A stretch of 64,000 nt of DNA from an uncultured Eubacterium sp. (GCA_910583925.1 CAJTZJ010000005.1:41122-105121); one strand, 5' to 3'; counted from the stretch's first letter, positions 39,039 to 47,015 are shown. The notes: generated by a model from the letters alone, not told the origin. Program-made: numbers and translations.

Positions 39039-39703
39039 TATTTTTCCTCCCTTATTACTTTGATACATTGTATAGATATCGGAATAATAAAGCATATTCC
39101 GAAAGAGAAAATACAGATTACAGTTATCGGAAAAAACAGCACCATAATTACTGCTGCAACCATCGGTATTCTTTTCAAAAATCTTGAAAACGCAACAATA
39201 CCTGTATAAATCCCGCTTATAAACGCAGCCAAAAGCATACTGAATTCAAGGGATTCCAATATACTGCCCTGTTCGACTGTAACAAAGTGCACCGAATCTT
39301 TATCAACAAAAGCAAGTGCAAATGATAAAATAAAAACAATCAGGAATATTGACAAAAGTATAAGCAAATACAATTTAGCATCTTTTTTGCTTATTCTGTA
39401 TGCTGCTTTTGTTTTATTCTTTTCTGCATTAAGCCTTTCCAATACCCTATCATCAAGCATTCCGGCAGTAATAATATCAATTGAATTATCTTCACTTTCT
39501 TCCTCGGCAAATAATTCATCAACTGAAGTATTAAATATTTCCGCAAGCTTAACAAGCGTATTTGTTCTTGGAATAGCTGCACTCGTTTCCCATTTGGATA
39601 CGGATTTATTTGTTACACCAAGTATAGCCGCAAGCTCTTTTTGAGACATATTAAGCTGTATCCTATGCTCATATATGTAATTTGCCAACTGATATTTTTT
39701 CAT
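39038..39703 (-). CDS. XRE regulator fused to a membrane domain
   Basis: This is a 221-residue protein from ATG 39703 (GGTGA 5 nt upstream; the longer frame to 39748 lacks a site). The N terminus is a classical XRE helix-turn-helix (LANYIYEHRIQLNMSQKELA, VTNKSVSKWETSAAIPR, LVKLAEIFNTSVDEL). A charged linker and three to four membrane helices follow (about 108-215). Membrane-tethered XRE regulators of this type are common in Firmicutes and are thought to sense envelope signals. The next gene is a TPR membrane protein translated by coupling. Confidence 0.85.
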   Translation of the reverse strand: MKKYQLANYIYEHRIQLNMSQKELAAILGVTNKSVSKWETSAAIPRTNTLVKLAEIFNTSVDELFAEEESEDNSIDIITAGMLDDRVLERLNAEKNKTKAAYRISKKDAKLYLLILLSIFLIVFILSFALAFVDKDSVHFVTVEQGSILESLEFSMLLAAFISGIYTGIVAFSRFLKRIPMVAAVIMVLFFPITVICIFSFGICFIIPISIQCIKVIREEK

Positions 39704-39796
39704 TATATTCACCATAATAATCTTATCACAGAACACCTTGAAACTCAAACCATAAAAATTGAATTACGGTAGAACATCAAAAAAGGCGATAATAAA

Positions 39797-39823
39797 GCTG
39801 AGATTTCATAATGAAACCTCAGC
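39797..39823 (-). terminator. Hairpin downstream of the PAP2 gene
   Basis: GCTGAG-x-TTTCAT pairs with ATGAAA-x-CTCAGC (39797-39823), one mismatch and a 1-nt loop. On the minus strand a moderately T-rich tract follows. It lies 33 nt past the PAP2 stop. Confidence 0.6.
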
Positions 39824-39855
39824 CTGAATCATACATATATCTTACTTTTTAAAAC

Positions 39856-40761
39856 TTATTCTTCAACACCGCTAAGCTGTTTCCAATGGATTTTGCAATA
39901 TTCCTTGCCATCAATAGCAGGATATTTTTCATCATCAACCTTTGCTTCATTATAGCAGTCATATTCTTCATTATAAGCACAGCGAACTGCTGTATCGCCG
40001 CCCTCTGATAAAGCGGGGATAAAAGAGATACAGAAGAATGCTACAGCAATAACCGCAACGGCGAACGCACCGCCTTTGCCTTCGGTCCAGCCAAAAAGCT
40101 TAATCTTAGCAAGATCAATATTATCTATCCATTTAAACAGCTTTACATCAGTAATCAGCTTCATACAAAGCTTCATAAGGAAGAATCCAATCACACCGGC
40201 AAGAATACCGACAAGCATTCCGGCAAGAACATCCGTTGGATAATGAACCATTAAGTACACACGGCTGCACATTGTAAGCACGGCAATAACCGGGAAAAGC
40301 CAGCAGATTTTCTTTTTGCCGTTGCTTCTGAAAACAAGGAAAAGAGCGGTTGCCATTTCAAATGCAGCAGTTGTATGCCCGGACGGGAAGGAATAATCAC
40401 TTTCCGAAAAAGCACCGGCAAAATTATACCATCCCATATAATCGGCATATTCCTGAAGCGTATTATAGGGTCTGATTCTGAGAGCCATCGGCTTTACAAG
40501 AACATTCGTTATAAGCGTTCCCACAATAATTGCAAAGAAAAGAGCAAAGCCATATTTTCTGGTCTTCTTGAAAAGCATTAAAACTGCACCTAAAATTATC
40601 ATAGGAATAACAAATGCTTCATCGCCGAAAGCAGTGAATACCTTTGCCACAATGTTTAAAAATCCGCACTGAATCTTGCCGAAGAATTCAAAAATAGCAA
40701 AATCAAAGCTGAAAAAAGTTTTGTCTATTGTATTGCCCAAGGTTAAAAGAACAATATCCAT
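39856..40761 (-). CDS. PAP2-family membrane phosphatase (undecaprenyl-diphosphatase or lipid phosphatase-like)
   Basis: This integral membrane phosphatase has 301 residues from ATG 40761 (GGAGGTG 4 nt upstream). The three PAP2 active-site motifs are complete: K90-x6-R97-P98, P126-S-G-H129, and S166-R167-x5-H173-x3-D177. About six membrane helices hold this core. An extra C-terminal helix and a tail of about 50 residues with four cysteines (CAYNEEYDCYNEA, then CKIHW) follow; such a tail is unusual and might bind metal or lie outside the membrane. The substrate could be undecaprenyl diphosphate, as for BcrC, or another lipid phosphate; the sequence does not decide. Confidence 0.87.
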   Translation of the reverse strand: MDIVLLTLGNTIDKTFFSFDFAIFEFFGKIQCGFLNIVAKVFTAFGDEAFVIPMIILGAVLMLFKKTRKYGFALFFAIIVGTLITNVLVKPMALRIRPYNTLQEYADYMGWYNFAGAFSESDYSFPSGHTTAAFEMATALFLVFRSNGKKKICWLFPVIAVLTMCSRVYLMVHYPTDVLAGMLVGILAGVIGFFLMKLCMKLITDVKLFKWIDNIDLAKIKLFGWTEGKGGAFAVAVIAVAFFCISFIPALSEGGDTAVRCAYNEEYDCYNEAKVDDEKYPAIDGKEYCKIHWKQLSGVEE

Positions 40762-40952
40762 AGTGCACCTCCATAAAATTATTAAATATATCTTACCAAA
40801 TATATCCGTTTTTTTCAATAGAATAATGAAAATCGGAATGTATTAATTTATTTTTTCACTTTTATTAATAATTGCATAATAATTATATGTTAGTTTTATA
40901 CTAACAACAAAAGTTAAGCAGGCAATCGCAAACTTAAACTGAAGGAAGATAA

Positions 40953-41744
40953 ATGATAACAAATCCATATAAGGTGCTTGGAGTGCCCAACGGGGCATCA
41001 GAGGATGAATGCACAAAAGCATATAAAAGGCTTGCAAAAAAATATCATCCCGATTTGAATCCGAATAATCTAGAGGCAGCAGACAAAATGGCTGAAATAA
41101 ATGCTGCCTATGATCAGATTAAAAACGGCATCGGAAATCCTTTTGAAAAAAATTCATACAGCAGCTCATATGCATATTATAATTACAGAAGAAAATCAAA
41201 TTCCTCTCCGGATTATTACACATCCGCTGCTCAGTTTATAAACAACAGACAATTTGAGCAGGCACTGAATGTACTTCGGAATATTGAAAACAGAACGGCT
41301 CAGTGGTATTATCTTTCCGCAGTTGCAAATATGGGAATCGGAAGACAAAGCCTGGCTCTTTCACAAATTCAGCAGGCATGTGCAATGGAGCCTGATAACC
41401 TTACCTATTCCGTTGCATACAGCCAGATTCGAAGCAACAGCCGTCCCGGAGGATATTATTATAAAGCATATAACCATTCCGAAAATACGGAAAAAAGAAA
41501 TGAAGCTGATTATCCGCCGCAGGGCGATGGCTGCAGCAGCGGCTGTCTTGGAAGAATTTTAAAATTTTTCTTAATAATAGCTTTAATCCAGCTTATTATT
41601 TCTTTCATCGCTTCATTTGCAGGAACACACAGAAGAAGTACAAAGGCATACAACAATACAACCGGCTCTTACAGCGAAAATACAACAGAAAACAGCGCTG
41701 ATTATTTCGGAGCTGATAACGGAGAAAAATCCATATTCAATTAG
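40953..41744 (+). CDS. DnaJ-domain protein with C-terminal membrane helix
   Basis: This 263-residue protein has an N-terminal J domain (about 3-62) with the HPD motif needed to stimulate DnaK (KKYHPDLNPNN). The middle region (about 88-145) has a TPR-like helical pair (INNRQFEQALNVLRNI, WYYLSAVANMGIG). One membrane helix follows after a C-S-S-G-C-L-G-R segment (about 200-220), then a Ser/Thr/Asn-rich tail. It is not the full DnaJ chaperone, because the zinc and substrate domains are missing. It is probably a membrane-located DnaK recruiter. GAAGGA precedes the ATG. A zinc-ribbon membrane protein follows after 16 nt. Confidence 0.85.
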   Translation: MITNPYKVLGVPNGASEDECTKAYKRLAKKYHPDLNPNNLEAADKMAEINAAYDQIKNGIGNPFEKNSYSSSYAYYNYRRKSNSSPDYYTSAAQFINNRQFEQALNVLRNIENRTAQWYYLSAVANMGIGRQSLALSQIQQACAMEPDNLTYSVAYSQIRSNSRPGGYYYKAYNHSENTEKRNEADYPPQGDGCSSGCLGRILKFFLIIALIQLIISFIASFAGTHRRSTKAYNNTTGSYSENTTENSADYFGADNGEKSIFN

Positions 41745-41760
41745 GAACAGTGATTAGAAA

Positions 41761-42204
41761 ATGAAAAATTTTTTCAGTAAATTAGGATTGAAACTGCAAA
41801 GATTTATGTATGGCAGATATGGAACAGATCAGCTATACAGAACGCTTATATGGGCATATTTTGCCATTATGATGCTTGGCTTAATACTTGGCAGAGCAAT
41901 TGACATTAAAATTTACACCATAATTTCAATACTTAGTTTTGCATTGATTGCCTTTGCATTTTTCAGAGTTTTTTCAAAAAATATTGAGAAACGCAGAAAA
42001 GAAAATGCAAAATGGATTTCTTTTACAGCAAAAATCAAAAGGTATTTCAGAATCAGAAAAGACAGATGGAAATTCAGAAAAACGCATATTTTCAGAAAGT
42101 GTCCAAAATGCAGGGCAGTATTGCGACTTAAAAGAATTAAAGGAAGCCACAGCGTTTCCTGCCCTCATTGCCATAAAAACTTTAAGATAAAAGTTTTTTT
42201 TTAA
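41761..42204 (+). CDS. Membrane protein with C-terminal zinc ribbon
   Basis: This 147-residue protein has a basic start, two membrane helices (about 27-46 and 50-69), a strongly basic stretch (about 72-110), and a C-terminal zinc ribbon C-P-K-C (about 114-117) with C-P-H-C (about 135-138). I do not recognise a named family. It follows the J-domain protein after 16 nt on the same transcript. The pair may form a membrane-associated chaperone site; that function is inference from adjacency. Confidence 0.75.
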   Translation: MKNFFSKLGLKLQRFMYGRYGTDQLYRTLIWAYFAIMMLGLILGRAIDIKIYTIISILSFALIAFAFFRVFSKNIEKRRKENAKWISFTAKIKRYFRIRKDRWKFRKTHIFRKCPKCRAVLRLKRIKGSHSVSCPHCHKNFKIKVFF

Positions 42205-42230
42205 ATCACCTTCATTTTATTCTCCCTTCT

Positions 42231-42272
42231 AAGCAGAGCTTTGGTGTGTTATACATCATGGCTCTGTTTTTT
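42231..42272 (+). terminator. Terminator after the DnaJ/zinc-ribbon pair
   Basis: AAGCAGAGC (42231-42239) pairs with GCTCTGTTT (42261-42269, one G-T pair), followed by a T-run, 28 nt past the stop. Confidence 0.7.
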
Positions 42273-42273
42273 A

Positions 42274-42302
42274 TTGACAAATCGGTTTACTCGTGATAAA
42301 CT
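42274..42302 (+). promoter_or_regulatory. Promoter of the blaI-blaR1 pair
   Basis: TTGACA (42274-42279), 17 nt and TAAACT (42297-42302). The -10 box overlaps the first BlaI-type operator. Confidence 0.75.
42285..42301 (+). promoter_or_regulatory. BlaI/MecI-type operator 1
   Basis: GTTTA-n7-TAAAC dyad lying between the -35 and -10 boxes, where repressor binding would block RNA polymerase. Confidence 0.65.
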
Positions 42303-42309
42303 AATTTTA

Positions 42310-42328
42310 GGTTTATAATGAATAAACC
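42310..42328 (+). promoter_or_regulatory. BlaI/MecI-type operator 2
   Basis: GGTTTAT-n5-ATAAACC, a perfect 7-bp dyad just before the ribosome-binding site. It shares the GTTTA/TAAAC core with operator 1, with centres about 26 bp apart. Confidence 0.7.
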
Positions 42329-42343
42329 AAAGGAGTGGTAACA

Positions 42344-42706
42344 ATGAGTGATTTAAAATTAGGCGCCGTTGAAAGCAGATTTGCTGAAATTATATGGCAG
42401 AACGAGCCGATTGCTTCAGGTAAACTTGTTAAACTTTGCGAGAAAGAACTGAACTGGAAAAAACCGACAACCTACACTGTTTTACGAAAACTATGCAAAA
42501 AAGGCATTTTTCAGAATGAAAACGGAACCGTTACATCAAAAATAAAAAAGGATGAATTCAACGCAATGCAAAGCGAGCAGTTTATTGACGAAGCCTTTGA
42601 TGGCTCACTGCCCTCTTTTCTTGCTGCATTTTCAAAAAGGAAAAGCCTTTCAAAAAAAGATATAGAGGAAATTGAAAAAATGATAAATTCATACAAGGGG
42701 GAATAA
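42344..42706 (+). CDS. blaI: BlaI/MecI/CopY-family repressor
   Basis: This is a winged-helix repressor of 120 residues from ATG 42344 (AAAGGAG; the GTG at 42335 overlaps that site). The N-terminal domain has LGAVESRFAEIIW and the recognition helix W-K-K-P-T-T-Y-T-V-L-R-K-L-C-K-K-G-I-F, the usual BlaI pattern. A C-terminal helical dimerisation region (from about 75) follows. Repressors of this kind are cleaved after the partner BlaR1 protease is activated. Two matching palindromes in its own promoter show autoregulation. blaR1 follows after 3 nt. Confidence 0.92.
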   Translation: MSDLKLGAVESRFAEIIWQNEPIASGKLVKLCEKELNWKKPTTYTVLRKLCKKGIFQNENGTVTSKIKKDEFNAMQSEQFIDEAFDGSLPSFLAAFSKRKSLSKKDIEEIEKMINSYKGE

Positions 42707-42709
42707 TTT

Positions 42710-44386
42710 ATGGATGTCGGTTTTCTGAACCATATTAACATTAGCATAACAGCAAGCTACATTGCATTAGCCGTTATTCTATTCCGCTTTCTTCTCAAAA
42801 AAGCACCCAAGAAATACACCTGCATACTTTGGCTTCTTGTTGCATTCAGACTTATTCTGCCTAATTCGGACAATATGTTTATCTTTACAAGCATATTCAG
42901 CCTTATACCAAGCACAGAGGTTTTGCCGAACACCTTAATTGATAATACATCTCCTCAATTCAACATCAATGTTGGCGTTGAACAAATTGACAAACGCATT
43001 AATGCTTTCCTTGACAATAGGTATGCAGAGGGCGTTACAGTACCTGCAAATACCGGAAGCAGCCTTATGAATATCCTTGGATTTGTATGGATTATCGTAT
43101 GTATAGGCATTCTCATTTATGCTGTCGGCAGTTATATTTATTTACACAGAAAAACAAGGGCTTCCATATGTGTAAAGGGGAACACCTTTATATGTGATTA
43201 TATTTCAACTCCCTTTATTCTTGGCATGGTCAGACCGCGAATCCTGCTTCCATCAGCATTAAGCGAGGAGGAAAGCCAGTATATTCTTGCCCACGAAAAG
43301 GCTCACTTAAAAAGATTGGATTATGTATGGAAGCCAATCGGATTGCTTCTTCTTGCCGTTCACTGGTTTAATCCGATTATGTGGATTTCCTATATTCTTT
43401 TTTGTCGGGATATAGAGCTTGCCTGCGATGAATATGTAATTAAAAATATGAATGCTGAAGATAAAAAGACATATTCAACGGTTCTTTTGAAATTCAGCAT
43501 TCCGAAAAAGCTTCTGTCTGCCTATCCGCTTGCATTTGGGGAAATCGGCATTCGGGAAAGAATCAAAGCTGTTTTTCAATACAAAAAACCCGCTGTTATA
43601 ACAAGCATCCTTGCGGTTATTCTTTGCATAGTTACTGCATTATGCTTTCTTGCAAATCCGAAGAAAACCACGCTTATAGAAGAAGTTGATGAACTGCAGA
43701 GCAGTGATATTTACTCAATTGATTTAGATGACGGCAATGTATTTTCTACTACCGAAAACGAAAGCTACATTGAAACCATTATGGATGAGCTTAATGAAAT
43801 TGAAATGGGAAGAATACCTTTTAAAACCGAAAAATTCAATGTAGAATTCAAAACGATTGTACTATATGACAGCGACAGCAAATCTTATGAAAGTATAGAT
43901 GAATCCGACAAATATTGGGAATTCAACTTCAATTCTGAATGCAATGAGGTTTGGATAGGCAATGGCAAAAACTTCTCCGCGATTTATAAAATTTATAATC
44001 CCGAAAAAGTTATACAGCTTTTTGAGAGCATTGAAAAAAACAACAACATAAAATCTAACCCTTATAAAAAATATGTTTATTCAGACAGCGAAAACGAATT
44101 AACACAACCACGCATCATCTTATTTGAACAAGACCATTCCTTTCAATTCCTTTATTCCTTATTAAGCAGTTACCTGAATTGGGGATATTACGAAATAAAA
44201 GACGATAATCTTATTCTTCGCACCGATGACGGCAAATATATTTATAGCTTTAAAATTGAGGAAAACGGCTTAATATTTGATGCAGAAAATTCAACAGAAT
44301 TGCCTGAATATAAGTATTCCTTTGATGAAGATGCAGAAGCCCCTGTTCCCGACGGAGCATTCTTTGAATTAATAAATATGGATTAA
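42710..44386 (+). CDS. BlaR1/MecR1-type M56 membrane metalloprotease without a penicillin-sensor domain
   Basis: This 558-residue partner of the BlaI repressor has four membrane helices (about 12-30, 37-52, 122-142 and 303-322) and the M56 zinc protease motif HEKAH (195-199), with E-L-A-C-D-E downstream as the third ligand. In true BlaR1 the C terminus is a penicillin-binding sensor. Here the last 230 residues show no S-x-x-K or K-T-G motif and instead form an uncharacterised, acidic domain with no recognised homology. The signal is therefore probably not a beta-lactam bound to a transpeptidase-like domain. No beta-lactamase gene is nearby. Confidence 0.85.
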   Translation: MDVGFLNHINISITASYIALAVILFRFLLKKAPKKYTCILWLLVAFRLILPNSDNMFIFTSIFSLIPSTEVLPNTLIDNTSPQFNINVGVEQIDKRINAFLDNRYAEGVTVPANTGSSLMNILGFVWIIVCIGILIYAVGSYIYLHRKTRASICVKGNTFICDYISTPFILGMVRPRILLPSALSEEESQYILAHEKAHLKRLDYVWKPIGLLLLAVHWFNPIMWISYILFCRDIELACDEYVIKNMNAEDKKTYSTVLLKFSIPKKLLSAYPLAFGEIGIRERIKAVFQYKKPAVITSILAVILCIVTALCFLANPKKTTLIEEVDELQSSDIYSIDLDDGNVFSTTENESYIETIMDELNEIEMGRIPFKTEKFNVEFKTIVLYDSDSKSYESIDESDKYWEFNFNSECNEVWIGNGKNFSAIYKIYNPEKVIQLFESIEKNNNIKSNPYKKYVYSDSENELTQPRIILFEQDHSFQFLYSLLSSYLNWGYYEIKDDNLILRTDDGKYIYSFKIEENGLIFDAENSTELPEYKYSFDEDAEAPVPDGAFFELINMD

Positions 44387-44390
44387 ACAA

Positions 44391-44419
44391 AATACGGGCG
44401 GATGATATCCGCCCCTACG
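44391..44419. repeat. Short palindromic intergenic element
   Basis: GGGCGGAT-GAT-ATCCGCCC (44396-44414) followed by CTACG. It is GC-rich in an AT-rich spacer. I recall very similar hairpins as dispersed intergenic repeats in gut clostridia; only one copy is seen in this window. Confidence 0.45.
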
Positions 44420-44465
44420 ATTACTGGGAGCAATGAAATTTGTAGATTTGGCGTCCTTGACGAAC

Positions 44466-44500
44466 AAAAAGCAGAAGTGATAAACACTTCTGCTTTTATT
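44466..44500. terminator. Bidirectional terminator between blaR1-like and ABC ATPase genes
   Basis: AAAAGCAGAAGTG (44467-44479) pairs perfectly with CACTTCTGCTTTT (44485-44497) around ATAAA, between two converging genes. Confidence 0.9.
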
Positions 44501-44504
44501 TTTA

Positions 44505-45227
44505 TTAAAGAACCTTTGAAAGAAATTCCTTAAGTCTTGGATTTTTAGGATTTGTAAAGAATTCAACAGGCTCATTCTCCTCCTGAATAACCCCCTGATC
44601 CATAAACAGTACCTTTGAGCCTACCTCTCTTGCGAATCCCATTTCGTGGGTTACAACAACCATGGTCATTCCGTCATCGGCAAGATCCTTCATAACCTGA
44701 AGAACCTCGCCAACCATTTCGGGATCAAGCGCTGAGGTTGGCTCATCAAAAAGCATAACCTTCGGGTTCATCGCAAGTGAACGAACAATTGCAACCCTTT
44801 GCTTCTGTCCCCCCGAAAGTGAGCTTGGATAAGCATCTGCCTTATCCTCCAGCCCAACCATACTTAAAAGGCGAAGCGCATTTTCGTTTGCCTCCTCCCT
44901 GCTCATAAGCTTTAATTGAACAGGGGCAAGCGTTATATTCTTCATAATCGTTAAATTATTAAACAAATTGAAATGCTGGAAAACCATTCCCATATGCCTG
45001 CGAACTTCATTTATATCGGTTTTCTTATCTGTTATAAGCTTATCCTCAAACCAGATTTCACCCTCTGTTGGCGTTTCAAGAAGATTCAAACAACGAAGAA
45101 AGGTTGATTTTCCGGAGCCTGACGGACCGATAACAACGATTTTATCGCCCTTATTAATTTCATAATCAATGCCTCTGAGAACATGATTATCGCCGAAGCT
45201 TTTTTTAAGATTACAAACTTTTATCAC
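44505..45227 (-). CDS. Polar amino-acid ABC transporter, ATPase (GlnQ/ArtM-type)
   Basis: This is the ATP-hydrolysing subunit of a polar amino-acid importer (240 residues). Walker A is GPSGSGKST (34-42), the Q loop VFQHFN, the signature LSGGQKQRVAIVRSL, and Walker B VMLFDEPTSALDPE with the switch His in VVVTHEMGFAREV. The start is GTG (45227) with only a weak ribosome-binding site. It lies 17 nt inside the 3 prime end of the permease gene, so translation is probably coupled. Confidence 0.95.
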   Translation of the reverse strand: MIKVCNLKKSFGDNHVLRGIDYEINKGDKIVVIGPSGSGKSTFLRCLNLLETPTEGEIWFEDKLITDKKTDINEVRRHMGMVFQHFNLFNNLTIMKNITLAPVQLKLMSREEANENALRLLSMVGLEDKADAYPSSLSGGQKQRVAIVRSLAMNPKVMLFDEPTSALDPEMVGEVLQVMKDLADDGMTMVVVTHEMGFAREVGSKVLFMDQGVIQEENEPVEFFTNPKNPRLKEFLSKVL

Positions 45228-45921
45228 TTTTTCTCAAGCTCCTTTCAACAACCTTAATAAGCATGCTTATTGCAAATACAAGCACGATATAGATAAGCGC
45301 CATAACAAGATAAGGCACCATAAATTCATAGCTGTTTGAACCGATATAGTTAAATGCAACATAAAGATCTGTTGCACCGACAAAGCTTACAACCGATGTT
45401 TCCTTAATAAGAGCTATAAATTCATTTCCGAGTGACGGAATAATATTCTTGATAGCCTGCGGAATGATAATTTTTATCATCGTTGTACCATAGCTTAACC
45501 CTACGGAGCGGCCACCCTCCATCTGACCGGGATCAACGGAAAGAATACCGCCGCGCATGATTTCTGAAATATATGCCGCACTGTTTAATCCGAAAACGCA
45601 AACAGCAACAGATACAGAACTCATCTTCAGCCCCAAAATAGGAAGCATAACATAATAAAAAAGCAGAAGCTGAACTACAATCGGAGTTCCTCTGAAAAAT
45701 CCAACATAAAAGCTGCAGAAAGAATCAAGGAATTTCATAAATCCCTTTTTCTTCGGCGTTACTCTTACTGTTGCAATAAGAATACCTATAGCAATACCGA
45801 TTACCAAACCCAATATTGCAATAATCAAAGTGTTTTTTAATCCGGTTGCAACGGTTTTATACCCGCCGGCATCTACAAAAACATTGATAAATGTTTCTAT
45901 TTTTTTACCAAAATTACCCAT
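45211..45921 (-). CDS. Polar amino-acid ABC transporter, permease (His/Glu/Gln/Arg family)
   Basis: This 236-residue membrane subunit has about five helices and the family signature around FFRGTPIVVQLLLFYY and the EAA-like loop GRSVGLSYGTTMIKIIIPQAIKNIIPSLGNEFIALIKETS (in parts), which docks the ATPase. A single permease gene implies a homodimer. It stands between the binding-protein gene and the ATPase gene. AAGGA lies before the ATG. Confidence 0.94.
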   Translation of the reverse strand: MGNFGKKIETFINVFVDAGGYKTVATGLKNTLIIAILGLVIGIAIGILIATVRVTPKKKGFMKFLDSFCSFYVGFFRGTPIVVQLLLFYYVMLPILGLKMSSVSVAVCVFGLNSAAYISEIMRGGILSVDPGQMEGGRSVGLSYGTTMIKIIIPQAIKNIIPSLGNEFIALIKETSVVSFVGATDLYVAFNYIGSNSYEFMVPYLVMALIYIVLVFAISMLIKVVERSLRKSDKSL

Positions 45922-45948
45922 ATTTTTTTATCCTTAACAGTTAAATAG

Positions 45949-45971
45949 CCTCATCGCAAAAAGCGATGAGG
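45949..45971 (-). promoter_or_regulatory. Intra-operon hairpin between binding-protein and permease genes
   Basis: CCTCATCGC pairs perfectly with GCGATGAGG around AAAAA. The T-tract after it on the minus strand is poor, so it more likely trims or protects the binding-protein mRNA than stops all transcription. This is a usual way to make more binding protein than permease. Confidence 0.6.
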
Positions 45972-45993
45972 TTATTTTTGTAAATTCTAATAA

Positions 45994-46851
45994 TTATGCA
46001 AGCTCGTTGATTGTTTCTGTAATAAAGCTTGCAGGCGCAGAGTCAATAATTACATAAGTAAGATTTCCGTTGATAAGATCCTGAACTGCAAGAGAGCCGT
46101 TTTTATAGTTAACACCCTGTGCCGGAAGACCGTCAAATCCCCAATCAGCATCGCCCTTAACAAAGAATTCCGCAGTAGTACCCGACTGATAGCCAATCTT
46201 TGTTGCAGCCTTATCTTTTGCATTAAGAATTGTCATAATTTCATCAGCTGATTTGCATTCATCAAACTCTGTATTATCAGCAGGAACAATAAGCTTCTGA
46301 GAAGCTTCATAATAAGCATCTGAGAAAGTTACATACTGTTCTCTTTTTTCATTGATTGTAAGACCTGCCATTGCAATATCGCTCTTGTGCTGACCAACTG
46401 AAAGACACACTGAATCAAAATCCATATTCTGAATAACAAGCTCTTTGCCAAGCTTTTCAGCAAGAAGCGCAGCAATTTCCATATCTATACCAAGGAACTT
46501 ATCACCCTCAGTATATTCAAATGGTGCAAAAGCCGCATTTGTTGCAACAAGAAGCTGATCCTTTGAATCATCAAGTGTTGCTGATGTAACAGGTGACGGC
46601 GTACCATCGCCAAAATATTTGTTACAGATTTCATCAAATTTGCCGTTTTCTTTGATTTCAGCGATGAATTCATTAACAGATGTTAATAATTCAGGCTGAG
46701 CCTTATCAACACCGAAAGCATAATTTTCTGTTGTAAGGTTAAAATCAATTACCTTTACTTTGGCTTTGCTGCCGCCTGAACAAGCAGCAAATGCAGTAAC
46801 AATAAATGTAAGCGCAAGAACTGCAGCAATTACTTTTGTAAACTTTTTCAT
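45994..46851 (-). CDS. Circularly permuted amino-acid-binding lipoprotein (SBP family 3)
   Basis: This is the external binding protein of the importer, a lipoprotein with the lipid-bearing Cys at residue 24 (AFAAC). The order of the mature domain is permuted. Residues about 32-81 (N-Y-A-F-G-V, P-E-L-L-T-S-V-N, E-N-G-K-F-D-E-I-C-N-K-Y-F-G) correspond to the normal C-terminal end of a GlnH-type protein. The segment that normally begins the fold (LLVATNAAFAPFEY) comes only at about 100, and the protein stops at about the point where an ordinary one would enter its last lobe. The ligand residues seem kept: the Arg in GLTINEKREQ and the Asp in VIIDSAPA. AAGGAG precedes the ATG. Confidence 0.9.
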   Translation of the reverse strand: MKKFTKVIAAVLALTFIVTAFAACSGGSKAKVKVIDFNLTTENYAFGVDKAQPELLTSVNEFIAEIKENGKFDEICNKYFGDGTPSPVTSATLDDSKDQLLVATNAAFAPFEYTEGDKFLGIDMEIAALLAEKLGKELVIQNMDFDSVCLSVGQHKSDIAMAGLTINEKREQYVTFSDAYYEASQKLIVPADNTEFDECKSADEIMTILNAKDKAATKIGYQSGTTAEFFVKGDADWGFDGLPAQGVNYKNGSLAVQDLINGNLTYVIIDSAPASFITETINELA

Positions 46852-46890
46852 AGTAATTCTCCTTAAAATTCATATAGTAACACAATTGTA

Positions 46891-46937
46891 ATACAAATTT
46901 ATGCAAAAAGCAAGCAAATCGTTGAATATTTATGCAA
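46891..46937 (-). promoter_or_regulatory. Two ARG-box-like half-palindromes upstream of the amino-acid importer
   Basis: TTGAATATTTATGCAA (46922-46937) and ATACAAATTTATGCAA (46891-46906) resemble the ArgR/AhrC consensus TGAAT-n4-ATTCA with one or more changes. Their centres are 31 bp apart, about three helical turns. An arginine or related amino-acid response of the importer is therefore plausible but unproven. Confidence 0.35.
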
Positions 46938-46952
46938 TCAATATACATTCTA

Positions 46953-46981
46953 TTGAATATTTGCTTGATATATGATAAAAT
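46953..46981 (+). promoter_or_regulatory. Sigma-A promoter of the GNAT-GH30-TrmO operon
   Basis: TTGAAT (46953-46958), 17 nt and TAAAAT (46976-46981), 34 nt upstream of the first ATG. Confidence 0.7.
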
Positions 46982-47015
46982 TTACAAATAAATACTTATT
47001 AGAATTGGTGATACT

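Noticed and set aside
44420..44465. Possible remnant gene between the BlaR1-like gene and the ABC ATPase
   Set aside because: The stretch is too short to judge and has no ribosome-binding site or recognisable protein pattern.
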